DNA from: Galaxea fascicularis | Taxonomy: Eukaryota > Cnidaria > Anthozoa > Scleractinia > Euphylliidae | Assembly: GCA_948470475.1 (NCBI GenBank) | Contig: OX419343.1 | Span: 3,886,983 to 3,950,982 of the forward strand | Length of the DNA: 64,000 nucleotides | Reading direction: 5' to 3' | Part shown: in pieces, positions 40,201-49,694 of the stretch | Numbering within the stretch: position 1 is the stretch's first letter | Layout of the letters: every line of letters starts with the position of its first letter | Notes under the pieces: generated by a model | Told to the model about the DNA's origin: nothing | What the model saw: the letters and a program-made list of their open reading frames with translations, nothing else | Database searches by the model: none | Translations under genes and position numbers: made by a program

Positions 40201-43200
40201 CTGTGTCACCATGGAAAACCAATCAGATCCGAGATGACATCACGATAATTGCCTACCGGTTAGCTCAATTGGTAAAGCACCGGACTACCGTGCGGGAAGT
40301 CGCGGGTTTAAACCCCGGCCGGAGCAACACTCGGGGTCTTTAAAAATAACTGAGGAGAAAGTGCTGCCTTTATAATGACATCTACAAAAGGTTTGACTTT
40401 CTAGTCTTCTCGGATAAGGACGGTAAAACCGTAAGTCATTTTTTTTGTTTCATTTTTTTCTTGTTCGCAAAGAGTAGGGGACGTACTCCCCGATGTGGTG
40501 ATCTATCTCCTGCATGGTTTGGGTGGGGTACTGATAGCGGCAGCCAGCGGCGCCATTACAAGCTGACGTCCGATTTCACCACACACAGAAGAATTGTAAA
40601 GTGACACATTTGTACCTTTACCTTTATGTTTTGATCAATTGGGCGAGTTACGCGGTAGCTGCGCAACGAAATATACAATCTTTGTTTGTGCTGATCTCTT
40701 TAAGTACCCCTTCTTACCTCAAACCATCTCAATCCCTGTCAGAACCAAGGCCCCAATACAATTCAGCAGATATGAAAAGTCTTGTAAACTGTAGGAAGCA
40801 AGTCCTTTCTTTTTCGTCGCTGTTTTACCAGTTTTGATTGTCCTTATGGTATGAGACTTGTTTAATCTCGTGTTTGTAAACAGTGGACTTTGCCAATTCA
40901 ATAAATAGCAAAATGTTTATCAAGAGCAAAGCGGCTTTAGTCAGTTTGTTGTTAGCGTATCAGTACAAGAACGAAGTCTATTATTTGGCTTGGCTGTCGT
41001 AAGACGTACGGAGAGCTAGATTTACTATTTAAGCTAAGAAATGTTTGGTTCTTTGCCGCTTTGCAGACAAATTCCAGTGCCACAGGAGGCTCGCACAGTA
41101 CTGTGGGATCATTGTGTTCGCCTTGTGAACAGAACCTTTGTTGAAGGGTGAGGAAGGTTTGATAATTAAACATTTCATTAAATGATATCTGAGCGCACTA
41201 CTAGGCGGTTGTTGGATTGTGTTGTCGGGTGTTATTATTTTCATTATGTGTTTACCAAAGAGCAGCAACATTTGAGAGAAGTCTAATTTTTCTTTTTCGG
41301 AATTGCTCTTTTCCAGGTTTGCAAGCGCTAAAAAATGCAGCAACGAAGGCCGAGCATTGATGCAGCTTGATTTTCAACAGTATCTCATGAAGCTAGAGAA
41401 ACTAACGGATATACGGTGAGATGGGCCTCTAAATTCCTTGATAATGTAAAATAAAGCAATCTACGCAATAGAGAAATGGATGGGTGGGGAAAAATCTAAA
41501 ACATTGGCACAGCGTGATAAGAGGAAACAACTGGTACTCATGAACAAATTTAGTTAAAATTTGCGTATCTCACAGTATCAACTTTTTTCACGGGGTCTTT
41601 TGTAAGACTCGCGTTTGTTTGTTTGTTCGGTTGTTTTTCAAATAGTTGTTACTGGAAAGCTCGGGCTCGCTGAACTATTCGATCGCGTTTACGGCTAACG
41701 GCAAACGGCAGACTGCTGCTTGTCATAAAACCAAGAAAACTCTCTTATGCTAGCATATTTGTCTGGTTTTAGTAGTTCCTCTATTGCTGTGGCTAACAGG
41801 CAAAACATGAGCTGAAACCAAATAAATTTCGCGAGTTTTTGGTAAACGGAAAATTTCAGCTTGACGTTTGCCGTTTGCCGTAAAAGCGATGCTAAATCTC
41901 TCTAATATTTGATCCTTTTGCCTCTGAAGGCTATCCCACTACCCTCCTCCCCCTACCCCCATCCCTCCCCTTACCCCCGTCCCTCCCCCACCCCCTACCC
42001 CTACCCCCCGTGGCCAGGCCGGGAAGATGTGAGTGGTCATCGCAGTTATGAACACTACTTTAGCAGTAGGGCCTATTAAAAGTAGGTCCGCAATGCGTAC
42101 ATGTGTAGCTTACTAGACCACGTGACAGGCGCTTGACTCTCGTGGACAAATAAATAAATCCGATCGTACCATGATTTGGCTATACACTTCGTGTAAGTCA
42201 CACAAAAACCACAAAATGACCAGTTCGATTTGGTAGCTCAGTCGGCAGAGCACTGCACCGGTATCAGGTTTTATTTTCACTACTGCTAAAATGCCTATAA
42301 TCCCAAAAAAAAATTTTCACTAAAATGAATCTTTGCACCTGTTCGAAACGCATTGCGACATTTTTTTTTCCTTTCTTTCACCAAATCCTGACTTTTTATA
42401 GGCTTTAAAACTGAGCATTGTTTGTTTCACGACCGAGTCAGAAGGGGCATGGGTCTATTCCTGAAGGGGCATGAACTCTTCGTAAACGTACATGCAAAGT
42501 AGATTGTGACGTCAAATCAGGAATAGGCCCACTTCCCTTCTGACTCGATCGGGAAACAAACGATGCCTGTTTTTTCCTAAGTTTTGAAGCCTATAAAAAG
42601 GCAGGATTTGTTAAAAAAAAAAAAAAAAAAAAAGGCCGCAATGCGTTTCGAATAGGTGCAAAGATTTATTGTACATGTAGCGAAAAAATATTTTGGGGTT
42701 GTAGACTCTTTAAGTAGTGTTCATAACTGCAATGATCACTCACATCTTGATTCTCTAATCCACAGTTCAAATATATGATTTTCATGTATTCTCGCTCGCC
42801 TTTTGCCACTGTTAAATTTTCAAGGGTTTTTAAAGTCAGGTTGTGATTTCGCGTTTACTCTTTTGCAGACCAATTCCTGATCGAGAATTTGTCGAAACCT
42901 ATGTGAAAGCGTTCTACCTAACAGAAAATGAAATGGAAAGGTGGATGCGAGAACACAAGGTACCATGTCTGTCTTGTTTGGGTGGTGCTGAAAATCACAT
43001 AAACCAGAATAAGATTTGGCACTCTCTTACTGAACTCCTCTTTTTGATGAAAACAGTTTTAAGTCAGCCCATTTCAGAGAGAACCGTTTCTAAAAAAATT
43101 GCAAAACCGAAACATAGTTCCTCCTCCGAGGAAACTAGGAAACCATCTGACTGCGTTATTCATATCTTTCATTTCAGTCCAAGCATAATACGTCTTGCGA

Positions 43201-43554
43201 AAAAGTGTATGGTGTTCGGAAAAGAGTATAGGAATCGTGCTCGCAGCACAAGCCAGTCTGCGGAACACGCAAGACCACTGAGCGCGCTTCCGTCGCGTCG
43301 TTCTTGATCATTTTCAGTCTCAATATTTTGCCCCTAGTCCCCCCGTTCCTCCGCCCCCATAAAAAAATGTTTCCTTTTTAGCCCTTGAAGAATTAGAAAT
43401 TAGCCATCAAGCTCCTTGTTTTCCTCTCTAGGAGTACACCACCAAGCAGCTCACAAGCTTAGTCACGTGTGGAGTGGGGTCTCACGTGACCAAGAAAGGA
43501 AAACAAAAACTCTTGTCAATAATTGAGGATATGGAGCGCTCCAAACCTCGGTAG
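22234..43554 (+). CDS. VPS50: VPS50 / syndetin, EARP complex subunit (complete, 35 exons)
   Basis: VPS50 (CCDC132) replaces VPS54 in the endosome-associated recycling protein complex that tethers recycling vesicles and serves dense-core vesicles. Coding exons: 22234-22275, 22425-22487, 23026-23070, 23252-23320, 23799-23870, 24980-25033, 25491-25561, 25722-25839, 26035-26070, 26520-26602, 26948-26990, 27377-27556, 28106-28159, 28562-28609, 29331-29501, 29845-29939, 30619-30808, 31243-31330, 31823-31911, 32336-32435, 33222-33276, 33887-33981, 35545-35636, 35927-35956, 36628-36705, 37356-37397, 37907-37998, 38338-38434, 39079-39153, 39377-39460, 40091-40131, 41067-41147, 41317-41415, 42869-42959, 43432-43554. 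All phases match and sum to 2886 nt (961 aa; human about 964). Blocks such as [37 protein letters not shown] and [10 protein letters not shown] identify it. An acidic tract (exon 32336) precedes [10 protein letters not shown] as in other animals. The first ATG exon is the least certain. Confidence 0.95.
22691..22800 (+). repeat. tRNA-derived SINE head, family 3 (VPS50 intron)
   Basis: GTAGCTCAGTGGTTAGAGCA (box A, intact D arm) and GTAGGTTCGATTCCTGC (T arm) resemble a tRNA. The anticodon arm cannot fold (loop about 11 nt) and non-tRNA sequence follows, so I call a SINE rather than a tRNA gene. Confidence 0.6.
24392..24555. repeat. 164-bp hAT-like MITE with GTTCCA flanks
   Basis: Ends CAAGGCTGTGCTCTA (24392) and TAGAGCACAGCCCTG (24555) are inverted. 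Direct GTTCCA flanks the element at 24386-24391 and 24556-24561. The CA(A/G)GG start is hAT-like, though an 8-bp duplication would be usual. Its interior segment around TGCACCAAACTTATATGCTG recurs at about 59138-59175 in NDUFS1. It lies in the VPS50 intron before the exon at 24980. Confidence 0.7.
26105..26140. repeat. (AAC/AAT)n microsatellite
   Basis: ACAACAACAACAATAATAAT run inside a VPS50 intron. Confidence 0.85.
27645..27992. repeat. Three nested/adjacent palindromes in a VPS50 intron
   Basis: The outer arms (about 27650-27692 and 27946-27990) share TATTGAACTGGATCTAGCAT in inverted form. Inside are two complete hairpins. Hairpin 1 (about 27696-27875) has arms with GACCTTATTCATAAATGGC and CAAATTAGCCTACCAAGCCT. 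Hairpin 2 (about 27878-27944) has arms with AGTGGAGGCTCTTGCGGGGG. See finding. Confidence 0.85.
28235..28515 (-). repeat. tRNA-derived SINE family 1, inverted copy
   Basis: On the minus strand: GTTTGATTCCCGGACTC, then the shared CTGCTCCGAGAGGTTTTTCT and CCGGTTTTCCCCTCTCC body, ending in an ATT-rich tail (about 28240-28285). Same family as 1038-1302. Confidence 0.75.
28648..28765 (+). repeat. tRNA-derived SINE fragment, family 4
   Basis: Box-B part GGTATCGCGAGGTCACGGGT followed by GTTGAAGTCCTGAATTGCGT and ACAACTGCGAGGATCAGCC. The inverted sister copy is at 32100-32235. Confidence 0.7.
30270..30550. repeat. CCAAT-rich MITE, copy 1
   Basis: Shared plan TTTGCTTTGGTTTTGCTGCG, GATTGGTTGG, CCAATGAGAAGTAAAA, CATTTTCCCGCGCTTGACAC, GATTGGCTCATTG, TTGTGATTGGTCAAAGTGAT. 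Contains several CCAAT/ATTGG motifs. A partial related segment precedes it (about 30125-30270). In a VPS50 intron. Confidence 0.7.
30880..31085. repeat. GGGCTCC-rich simple element
   Basis: Irregular GGGCTCCAGG / GGGCTCCGGGCTCCGGGCTC repeats. AGGGCGGTGCTCC near 30930 and GGACTCCAAGGACCGCCCCG near the end hint at fold-back ends. The architecture resembles the TGATCCC elements. Confidence 0.5.
32100..32235 (-). repeat. tRNA-derived SINE family 4, inverted copy
   Basis: Minus strand reads GGTATCGCGGGGTCACGGGT, TTCAAACCCCGTTGAAGTCC, GGCTTCTTTACGCAATTGC, ACAACTGCAAGGATCAGC. Not a functional tRNA: no acceptor stem closes. Confidence 0.7.
33470..33628. repeat. 159-bp MITE with TTA target duplication
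   Basis: Inverted ends GGACCTGATTACATGAGCCG and CGGCTCATGTAATCAGGCCC; arms continue with GGGCTGG. Flanked by TTA at 33467-33469 and 33629-33631. In a VPS50 intron. Confidence 0.8.
34112..34396. repeat. CCAAT-rich MITE, copy 2
   Basis: Ends CAGTTTTTCAATTGAGTGCC and GGCACTCAATTAAAAACCGC are inverted. The interior has TTTGCTTTGGTTTTGCAGTG, GATTGGCCAGC, CCAATGAAAACC, TTTTCCCGCGCTTTGCATC, GATTGGTTCATTG and TTGTGATTGGTCAAAGTAAT. Best-preserved copy in the window. Confidence 0.8.
34895..35475 (+). repeat. Interspersed repeat, copy 1, split by a MULE-like insertion
   Basis: Segments GTGGATATTTATCTCGCCGC, ACTAGCATTTACTCAAATAA, ACCGAAACGGGAGGCTGTTT, TAGTACTTTGCTAATCACCT and GTTAACCAATCAGAA recur in inverse order and orientation at 60355-60660. 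It is interrupted by the element at 35172-35437. Confidence 0.75.
35172..35437. mobile_element. 266-bp Mutator-like MITE with 9-bp target duplication
   Basis: Ends TAGCCTGCAATGTAGGCGT and GCCTGCACTGCATGCTA are inverted, and long arms continue to GCCGCCATCTTGGAT / ATCCAAGATGGCGGC. The 9-bp direct repeat TATTCACTT flanks it at 35163-35171 and 35438-35446. Long arms plus a 9-bp duplication fit Mutator-like elements. Confidence 0.85.
36748..37190. repeat. CCAAT-rich MITE, copy 3 (inverted), with nested element
   Basis: Starts AGCGGTGTTAGATTTTCAAG and ends TTCGACACTCAATTGAAAAC. The interior contains CCAATCGGAATTTGAAG, CCAAGCGCGGGAAAATGCGC and CCAATCACAGAGCGAATT. A second fold-back is inserted at 36995-37156. 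A further partial CCAAT-family fragment follows to about 37300. Confidence 0.75.
36995..37156. mobile_element. 162-bp MITE nested in the CCAAT-rich MITE
   Basis: Inverted arms: GGCCATTTCGGGGATCGCTT and GAGCCTCTATTTCAAAGCGA at left; GACTCGCTTTGAAATAGAGG and CTCGGAAATGGCCC at right. Confidence 0.8.
40249..40590 (+). repeat. tRNA-derived SINE, family 5, near full length
   Basis: Head CCGGTTAGCTCAATTGGTAA (box A) and GTCGCGGGTTTAAACCCCGG (box B). The body has CACTCGGGGTCTTTAAAAAT, GAGGAGAAAGTGCTGCCTTT, GTCTTCTCGGATAAGGACGG and CGCAAAGAGTAGGGGACGTA. Lies in the VPS50 intron after the exon 40091-40131. Confidence 0.8.
41675..41905. repeat. MITE-like fold-back, CGGCAAA family, copy 2
   Basis: Left arm ATCGCGTTTACGGCTAACGG, then CAAACGGCAGACT; right arm TTGACGTTTGCCGTTTGCCG and AAGCGATGCTAAATCTCTC. 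Related to 8225-8445. Confidence 0.7.
41936..42008. repeat. C-rich CCCCTACCCC tract
   Basis: Over 70 nt of C with T/A interruptions (CCCCCATCCCTCCCC, CCACCCCCTACCCCTACCCC). The minus strand has many GGGG runs and so quadruplex potential. In a VPS50 intron. Confidence 0.85.
42290..42710. mobile_element. 421-bp MITE inserted in a SINE tail, TAA target duplication
   Basis: Ends AATGCCTATAATCCCA and the inverse of TGGGGTTGTAGACTCTT. The arms share TTTGCACCTGTTCGAAACGC and GCGTTTCGAATAGGTGCAAA, then GACCGAGTCAGAAGGG / CCCTTCTGACTCGATC. TAA flanks it at 42287-42289 and 42711-42713. A poly(A) run sits in the right arm. The SINE part before it (42230-42286) starts TAGCTCAGTCGGCAGAGCAC; the tail resumes at 42714 with GTAGTGTTCATAACTGCAAT. 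Confidence 0.85.
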
Positions 43555-45186
43555 CATATATTAAGAGAAATTGGAATGAAATTTGCAGATAGAGAGACCA
43601 CACCCAAATGGATTTTAGGTGATAGAAGCGGTAACCGCAGGAACGTGGCTTTTGAAAATGAAACTGCGAGGACCAAGGCTCCAGTCAGACTGGGTTTAAA
43701 TATTAGCTGGGGATGCCCGACATCAGTCACCATGAAAAACTTAGCTCTTAACGGATAAAGAGAGAGCACATGGTGGCAGATCGTGTTAATTGCAGGCGAA
43801 ATTAAGTAAAACCTGTATCTTTTTTAAGTAGTTTATGAAATTTCCAAGTAAGTGAATATACCATTAATTAATGAATTGTCGTACTCACCGTTTTGAGAGG
43901 TCAAAGTACGAGATTACTCAAACCAGCGTGTCATAGCGTGAAGGATAACTTTGTAAGACTTATTGATAACTCGCCGCTGTATTTTGTGTATAGTTGTCAG
44001 TTCGTTATGGCCGCAGTGAGTTGGGGAGGGTCGGATGGTAAAAAATGAGGAGGGGGTGGATTGACGCATGGTGTAAAGTGCGGAAATGGTTAATGGCTTC
44101 TTTTTTTCAACTATTGCTCTTAACTCTACTTGTTGTAAGTGGGAATGGTTCTCGGTATATTTTCAGAGAAGTCTCGTTTGCATTTTAATGATTGTATTAT
44201 AATTGTCAATTGTTCTTGTCTACACGAGGAAAAAAGGACAAAATGTATATATTATTAATTACGTCATTTTTACTCTAACACGTAGTCCTTTCCCAAAAAT
44301 TTAAATAGTTGGGAAATTGTGATATGTGACATAAGCACCAGGCCTTTTCTTCAACATCTTGACGCTTCGAAGAGCTCCTGATCTGGTAACAAAATCTCAC
44401 TACTGCCAGTAGTGATCTTGCCTCTTGTTCATTTTACTAGAAAAGTAATGAAGCGCTATATATCCGTCTGAAATAAAATCAAAGTGGCCTTGAGCCACTG
44501 AACTGGGAAAATGAATTATAGACCGCCGACCACTCGTGGGTTTCCTGGAGCTTTCATTAACAATGAAAGCATGACAACTGCCTTATATTTTACGCCTGCG
44601 TGATTAAGTCTTTGTGGGGTCAAATTAAAGTGTAACAGGCCTACTTACTGAACAACAAATTTTTCTTTCTTTCGTTTGGCGGTATTCATGACCGTAATTT
44701 TGGTTGTTGAGTCAGCCTGCGGGCAAGCTATTGCACATTCAGAATATTTTCGTCTGATACGGGGAAAATATGCCAAGTGTTTTCACTGGTCAGCGGATTC
44801 ACAAAATGTTTAACAGGAATCGATGGAGCCGTAGTTCGTAGGGTCGAGGAAGATTTCCATCGGTTCACGAACTAGGGCTCCACCCTACAGCTCGGAAATG
44901 GCATATAGCCATTTTCCGAGTTAAGATATATACAGAACTGAAATCTTGTAGCCTGGACAGTAATCTTTATTGTTTATTAAACATGTTTAGCTCGTTTGTC
45001 TCCTTTGCACCCTCATCCCTACAACACTATTAGAAAGTGGCTCCATTAACAGCCACTGATTCGAAAAATTAGCCCGCGCTTAACGTTCCCGAGTGAACAG
45101 CGGAAATCTAGCCTAATAATATTTTCCTTGATCATCCTTTTGTAATTAAAAGTCCTTCAGGAAAAGTTGGAGTGATAAACGTTACC
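43555..45186. other. Spacer between VPS50 and MFSD6-like C
   Basis: Tail-to-tail spacer. An AATAAA near 44474 could end VPS50. TTTATT at 44966-44971 and 44973-44978 (AATAAA on the minus strand) could end the minus-strand gene. About 44440-44940 resembles 54230-54720 in parts (GAGCCACTGAACTGGGAAAA against GAGCCACTAACCTCGGGAAA; CACTGGTCAGCG against CACTGGTCAGTG). No gene is seen. Confidence 0.5.
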
Positions 45187-47955
45187 TCATTCCATAGATT
45201 GTTCAACAGCGTGTTTTTCTTCTTTACCTTTCTTATCTTGACTGTGATAAAATATATATAACTGAATGCAACAGCTGACGACTGCTACTGCAGCCGTCAT
45301 TAATGCACCCAAACGGAATGACGGGACTGCGCCGTACTCGTCAATGAGCACTCCACCGAGAATGGCACCCAGGCCTCCTCCTAGTCCCCAGTAAACCCCT
45401 TGAAGAATGCCTGGAAGAAAATTCTTTATGATCAATCACTGTAATCAAAAAATCAACTAATCAAACAATTAGTCATACTTGGGTTATTGGTTACCCTTAT
45501 TCACTTAAGGGGGCATTCTGGTTGAATTTGTGGGTAAATGAAGTGACTTGAGAATGAAAGAAAGCAGGGTAGAAAATGAAAATGGTATACACATGTGTCA
45601 GTTCGTCCGCTAATGGGCTCAGGGGCAACTTGTTGTGGTGGCGAACTATCTGGCCTTTGTCTACTAGTTATTCTAAATTTAAATTTTCAACCACCTTCAA
45701 ATCCAATGTTTTCCAATTTTCCTTAATTTTCAACTCCACCCCCCCCCCCTTCCCTCTTATCACCCCTTCACCCCAACTATTATTCCTTCCAAACATTACA
45801 ACATCAAGAAATTCCCAAACATTTACTGTAACAGAGACGCCAACCTTATGGCGCCATTTTTCAATTGAATGAAATTGGGGCAAGATTTTTTAGGACAAGC
45901 GCTAAAATGTACGGAAAACAAGGCATTTAACCGGAGTGCCCCCTTAAAATGATCATCAAGTAACAGGATTAGGAAAAGCCGCTAAAGTATTGATGAACAA
46001 GTAAACTAGTGAAGGTGGCGCTGTTTCGTTGTTGTCTGAAGAGACAATATAAAGCCGAGATTTTACTTGCCCTAGATTTCCGCTCAAGATCACAATTTTT
46101 AAATTGCTGTCGTTATTACAGGAACATCGTACAGTTACTCATACTCAAACAGTTAATTGACCGTTGTACAGTCGAACTCATCCTCCATTAAACGATAACT
46201 TACCAAAGTCCCGGAAATCATCTCCCATAATTTATGTAAAAGTGCTCTGTATTAAGCGGTCGCGGTCACCTTTTCTGAGGTCCCAATGAGTTATATATTT
46301 TCTATCGTCTACACCTCTATTAAACAGTCACCATGTTAAATGGCGTTTAATGGTCTCCACTTTTATTTCTAGTCTTTCAGTGGGCCATTCTCCAAGGGTG
46401 ACCGCTTAATACAGTTTTAACTGTGTATCCATTCACGGCCCAGAGAGCTACGGAATCAACAAGCGCTAAACTCACCTTGCATTGTGGCCGCTCCTCCTCT
46501 GGGCGTGGCATCTGCCAGATGAGTGACAGCTGTTGACCAAGTTGTACCGTACGTCATCCCTTCTAAAAATTCCAGCGGTAAAGCCCACCAAGGATTCTGA
46601 ATAATAGAGAAAGTTCCGAACAGAATAAAGTAACAAGCAAAGCTGAACAACATCAAGTTGACATGACCGACTACTTCGGTCAAACACGCGTTAAAAATGT
46701 ATGCTATTATGAGCGCAGCGGCGCGAAATATCGTTGATATGCCCATCAACAATTTGCTGGCGCCCAGATCCTCAAGATACCAGTTGAGAAAATTAAAAAA
46801 TAGTCCATTGGAGAATCCGAGAAAGAAGGAAATGATCAGAAAGTAGGCGTATTGGAATTTAATAAGCAATGTCAATATCTCCTTTGTAGTACTGTTGCTT
46901 TTATCGTTAGAGCTGCCTGTCTCGTCGTAGTTAAATTCAAACATCCAAGCGGCGAAGACGAAAGCCACAGCCATAATGGCCGCAAATGTGTAAAACAGGA
47001 TGTTATAATCGTTCATGACGCGACCGCAGTATCGATACTCCGTCATATCGAGTAACCCTCCGACTACAAATGAAGCAAAGGCGAAACCTAAGGAACCAAA
47101 TAATCGAGTTTTTCCGTAATGTCGTCGTTTCTCTCCTAGTTTTTGCAGCAAAGCCGTGTCGGCCATTATGAAAGTCGGTGCCTCGAGGAATTCTCCGCTT
47201 ACGACCAAAATCATCAAATAAATATAAACTCTTTGAATTTCATTTTTGTCGAATACCAGTTGGTATCTTTTTGAATTAGAATCAGCCTCAAACACAGTTT
47301 CTTGTTGAGAATTCTGTGAAAACAATGTCCGCAAGGGAGAATTTCCGATGAATGACACCATCTTGTCTTTTGCGTTTTGTTGAACGTCTTGATGTCCTTT
47401 GTTATCATGAATGAGAGGATAAGTTTCCTTTTTGTCTTCATGCGGGTAGACACTAAGCCGTATCAAACGCCTCCGAGTAAATATCGACGTATGGGATTGG
47501 TTGCTGTCTCCGATTTCCATCAGATCTCTACAGTACGTATTTTGGGGTCTGGGGATTAATAAGGCCACGGTCATAACAAGCCACGATAATATTGAAAACA
47601 GCAAAACTGCTTTCCTTGCTTTATACTTATCTGCTACTACTGCCCAGAAAGGTCCACTTATGAACTGAATAATTGGTCTTATACCCGCGAGCATTCCAAC
47701 AGAACTAGCCGTCAGGCCTATCTGCTTAAAATACAATGCCATGTAGGGAAAGGAAGCTCCAAATCCAGCAAAAAATAAGAAGTAAAATCCTTTGTAGAGT
47801 AAAAGTTTCTTGTCCACTTGCAACTCTTCACAAAGCGACTCTTTAAACAGTTTGCTAGACTTCTTGTCACATTCGCTTTCTCTTTCATTTTGGTCCGGTC
47901 CGGGTTCTGGACTATTTTCATGTTGATTTGACATCTTTTTCTCTACAAAACTCAA
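45187..47955 (-). CDS. MFSD6-like major facilitator transporter (paralogue C)
   Basis: Coding exons 47955-46476 and 45410-45187, joined by the family's phase-1 intron (donor GTGAGT, acceptor TTCTTCCAG), giving 567 aa, the shortest of the four. After a hydrophilic N-terminus of about 50 residues come FPYMALYFKQIG, GIRPIIQFISGPFWAVVADK and the third helix (to about 136). A loop of only about 105 residues follows. The second bundle has VSGEFLEAPTFIMADTALL, TRLFGSLGFA, NFLNWYLEDLGAS and LPLEFLEGMTYG. The last exon starts GILQGVYWGLGGGLG and ends in a short charged tail. The loop has a single NQS sequon plus Arg-rich RRRLIR. Substrate unknown. It shares its upstream region, head to head, with paralogue D. 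Confidence 0.9.
45509..45943. mobile_element. 435-bp MITE with TTAA target site, in MFSD6-like C intron
   Basis: Ends GGGGGCATTCTGGTTGAAT and ATTTAACCGGAGTGCCCCC are inverted with few mismatches. TTAA flanks both sides (45505-45508 and 45944-45947), as in piggyBac-type insertion. Confidence 0.8.
46130..46425. repeat. Fold-back repeat TATTAAGCGGTCGCGGTCAC
   Basis: GTATTAAGCGGTCGCGGTCA near 46250 and GGTGACCGCTTAATACAGTT near 46398 are inverted. In the same intron as the TTAA element. Confidence 0.6.
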
Positions 47956-49694
47956 CTAAGTTTGCTGTTTCAGTAGTCGCTCGTCTCTGTGAAAAATCTC
48001 CCTTTGTAGATGTGCTTTGATCTACAGTGACTTGCCGAAGGCAGAGCACTTTCCTAGTTTGATCTGCTACGATCCGCCACTAGCAAATACCTGTCAAAAA
48101 CACTATTGTTCCACCGGCCGAGCTCGCACATGGCTGGTGGTGTGTGAACGGAGGTATGCGAGGACTTTGAATAGCTTAGTCACTTGCTTGCTTCTCTTAC
48201 AACACATTTGCATCCATCCCTCTTTCACACCAGGGAGCTGTGTCTTGAACCACTGATTTCAAGTGTAACCAAATATCTTTGATGCGTAGGGATGCACATC
48301 AGCGCTCATTCTTATCTAAGAGAAGATCGACAGGATGCTGCGATGTAGTCTTAGTAAATAAATAAAATTTACCTAGTTTTAATTTTTTAATTTTCCCAAC
48401 GTTTACTAGATTAGATTTGCTCTTTACATAGATATCTCAACTTTTCACGATTTTTCGTTTTTCGACAGATCTGTGTTCCCTCTCGACTTCACAGGGTGTC
48501 AAGTCCAACCCCGAAACTGTAACGCCTAAACATAAAGTTAGTTTATAGTTGAACGAAACGCACGCGATAAGCTTTCATTGGCCATGGGCATTCGATAGCC
48601 TTCACTGACCAAGTTACAGCTGAAGCCGGTTTCACAGTTGAACCGGACTTGAATGCTAGCTGTATTCTTTGCCTCGCATGATCACTACGTGAACTCCTTT
48701 AATACTTCCTGTTGTATTGGATGTTAGGAATTAAAAAAGGAACAACGTATTTCGAACAGCTTTTCACAATTTAAGGTTACTTTAAGGGTAGAAATCAATA
48801 ATTGACAATGTGTAAATAGTTTTCATTTTCCGCTGTTGTAAGAGGTTATGACCACGTTTCATTGTTTTTAAAATAACGAGCAAACTTTAGATATTTGTTT
48901 AGGATTCAGAAAACAATAATACATTGATTTCTAACCGAACTAGTAAAAACTTGAAAAAAGAGACCAGGGTAAATTTCGGGGAAGGAAAGATTGAATTACG
49001 TACAACTTGAATTCCAGCTGAGAGTTCGTCGCGGGTACAGACCAAGCTGTATTCAACCTCAGCTCTTAACGTCTCTATGAATCCTGCTACAAACATCATC
49101 CTTTCAAGAAATGTTTATAAGAACAAGAAAGAAATGCGTGCCCCGCCTTTATTTGCAAACTCTTCTCAGCGTCCCTTTGACTTCTTATTTAGTTACAACA
49201 TTTCGCGTCTAAGGAATGCCATTCTCTTTGAGTGTCAGGTTTTGTGGTATTTGGCTTTAAGTTTTCTTGAATCTCTCGAAAAAAAATCATGAAATCGACT
49301 TGCGAGCAAAAAATATAATAAGCAATTATTTTTGTATGAAGACCGATGGACCAAACTAATTTCCGATTGCTCTCCTAGCCAACTCTGAAAATAAGAAATA
49401 AAAGTATTCTCCTTTTATTAATTGGAGTTAAAATAAATTCATTATATTGAAATGAATGAAAATTTCTCAAATCGACGTCCATATTGTTTGCCCTTATTCT
49501 CTGGCCTCATGACCTGCAAACGAGGTAGTCCACCAGCTATTTTTTTCCCGTCACCTGTAGATGCGAGTCCCGGATGTTAAAAGCACTTTGTTCGATCGCT
49601 CAATATTTGCACTGATCTCATACAAATATTAGGAACAAGAGTGGCGTAAATTCTTTATAAGGGACGTGGGCTAAGGTTAGAGCCTCATAGGAAA
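47956..49694. promoter_or_regulatory. Divergent spacer between MFSD6-like C and D
   Basis: The starts of C and D are 1.74 kb apart on opposite strands, so both promoters lie here. No TATA box or conserved motif can be singled out by eye, and short ORFs here have no recognisable product. Confidence 0.45.

Noticed and set aside
40249..40325. Possible tRNA gene
   Set aside because: Strong box A and B, but followed by a long SINE body; the acceptor stem does not close properly.
41936..42008. Telomere-like CCCCTA repeats
   Set aside because: Irregular units; the metazoan telomere unit CCCTAA is not present in tandem, so it is low-complexity DNA in an intron.
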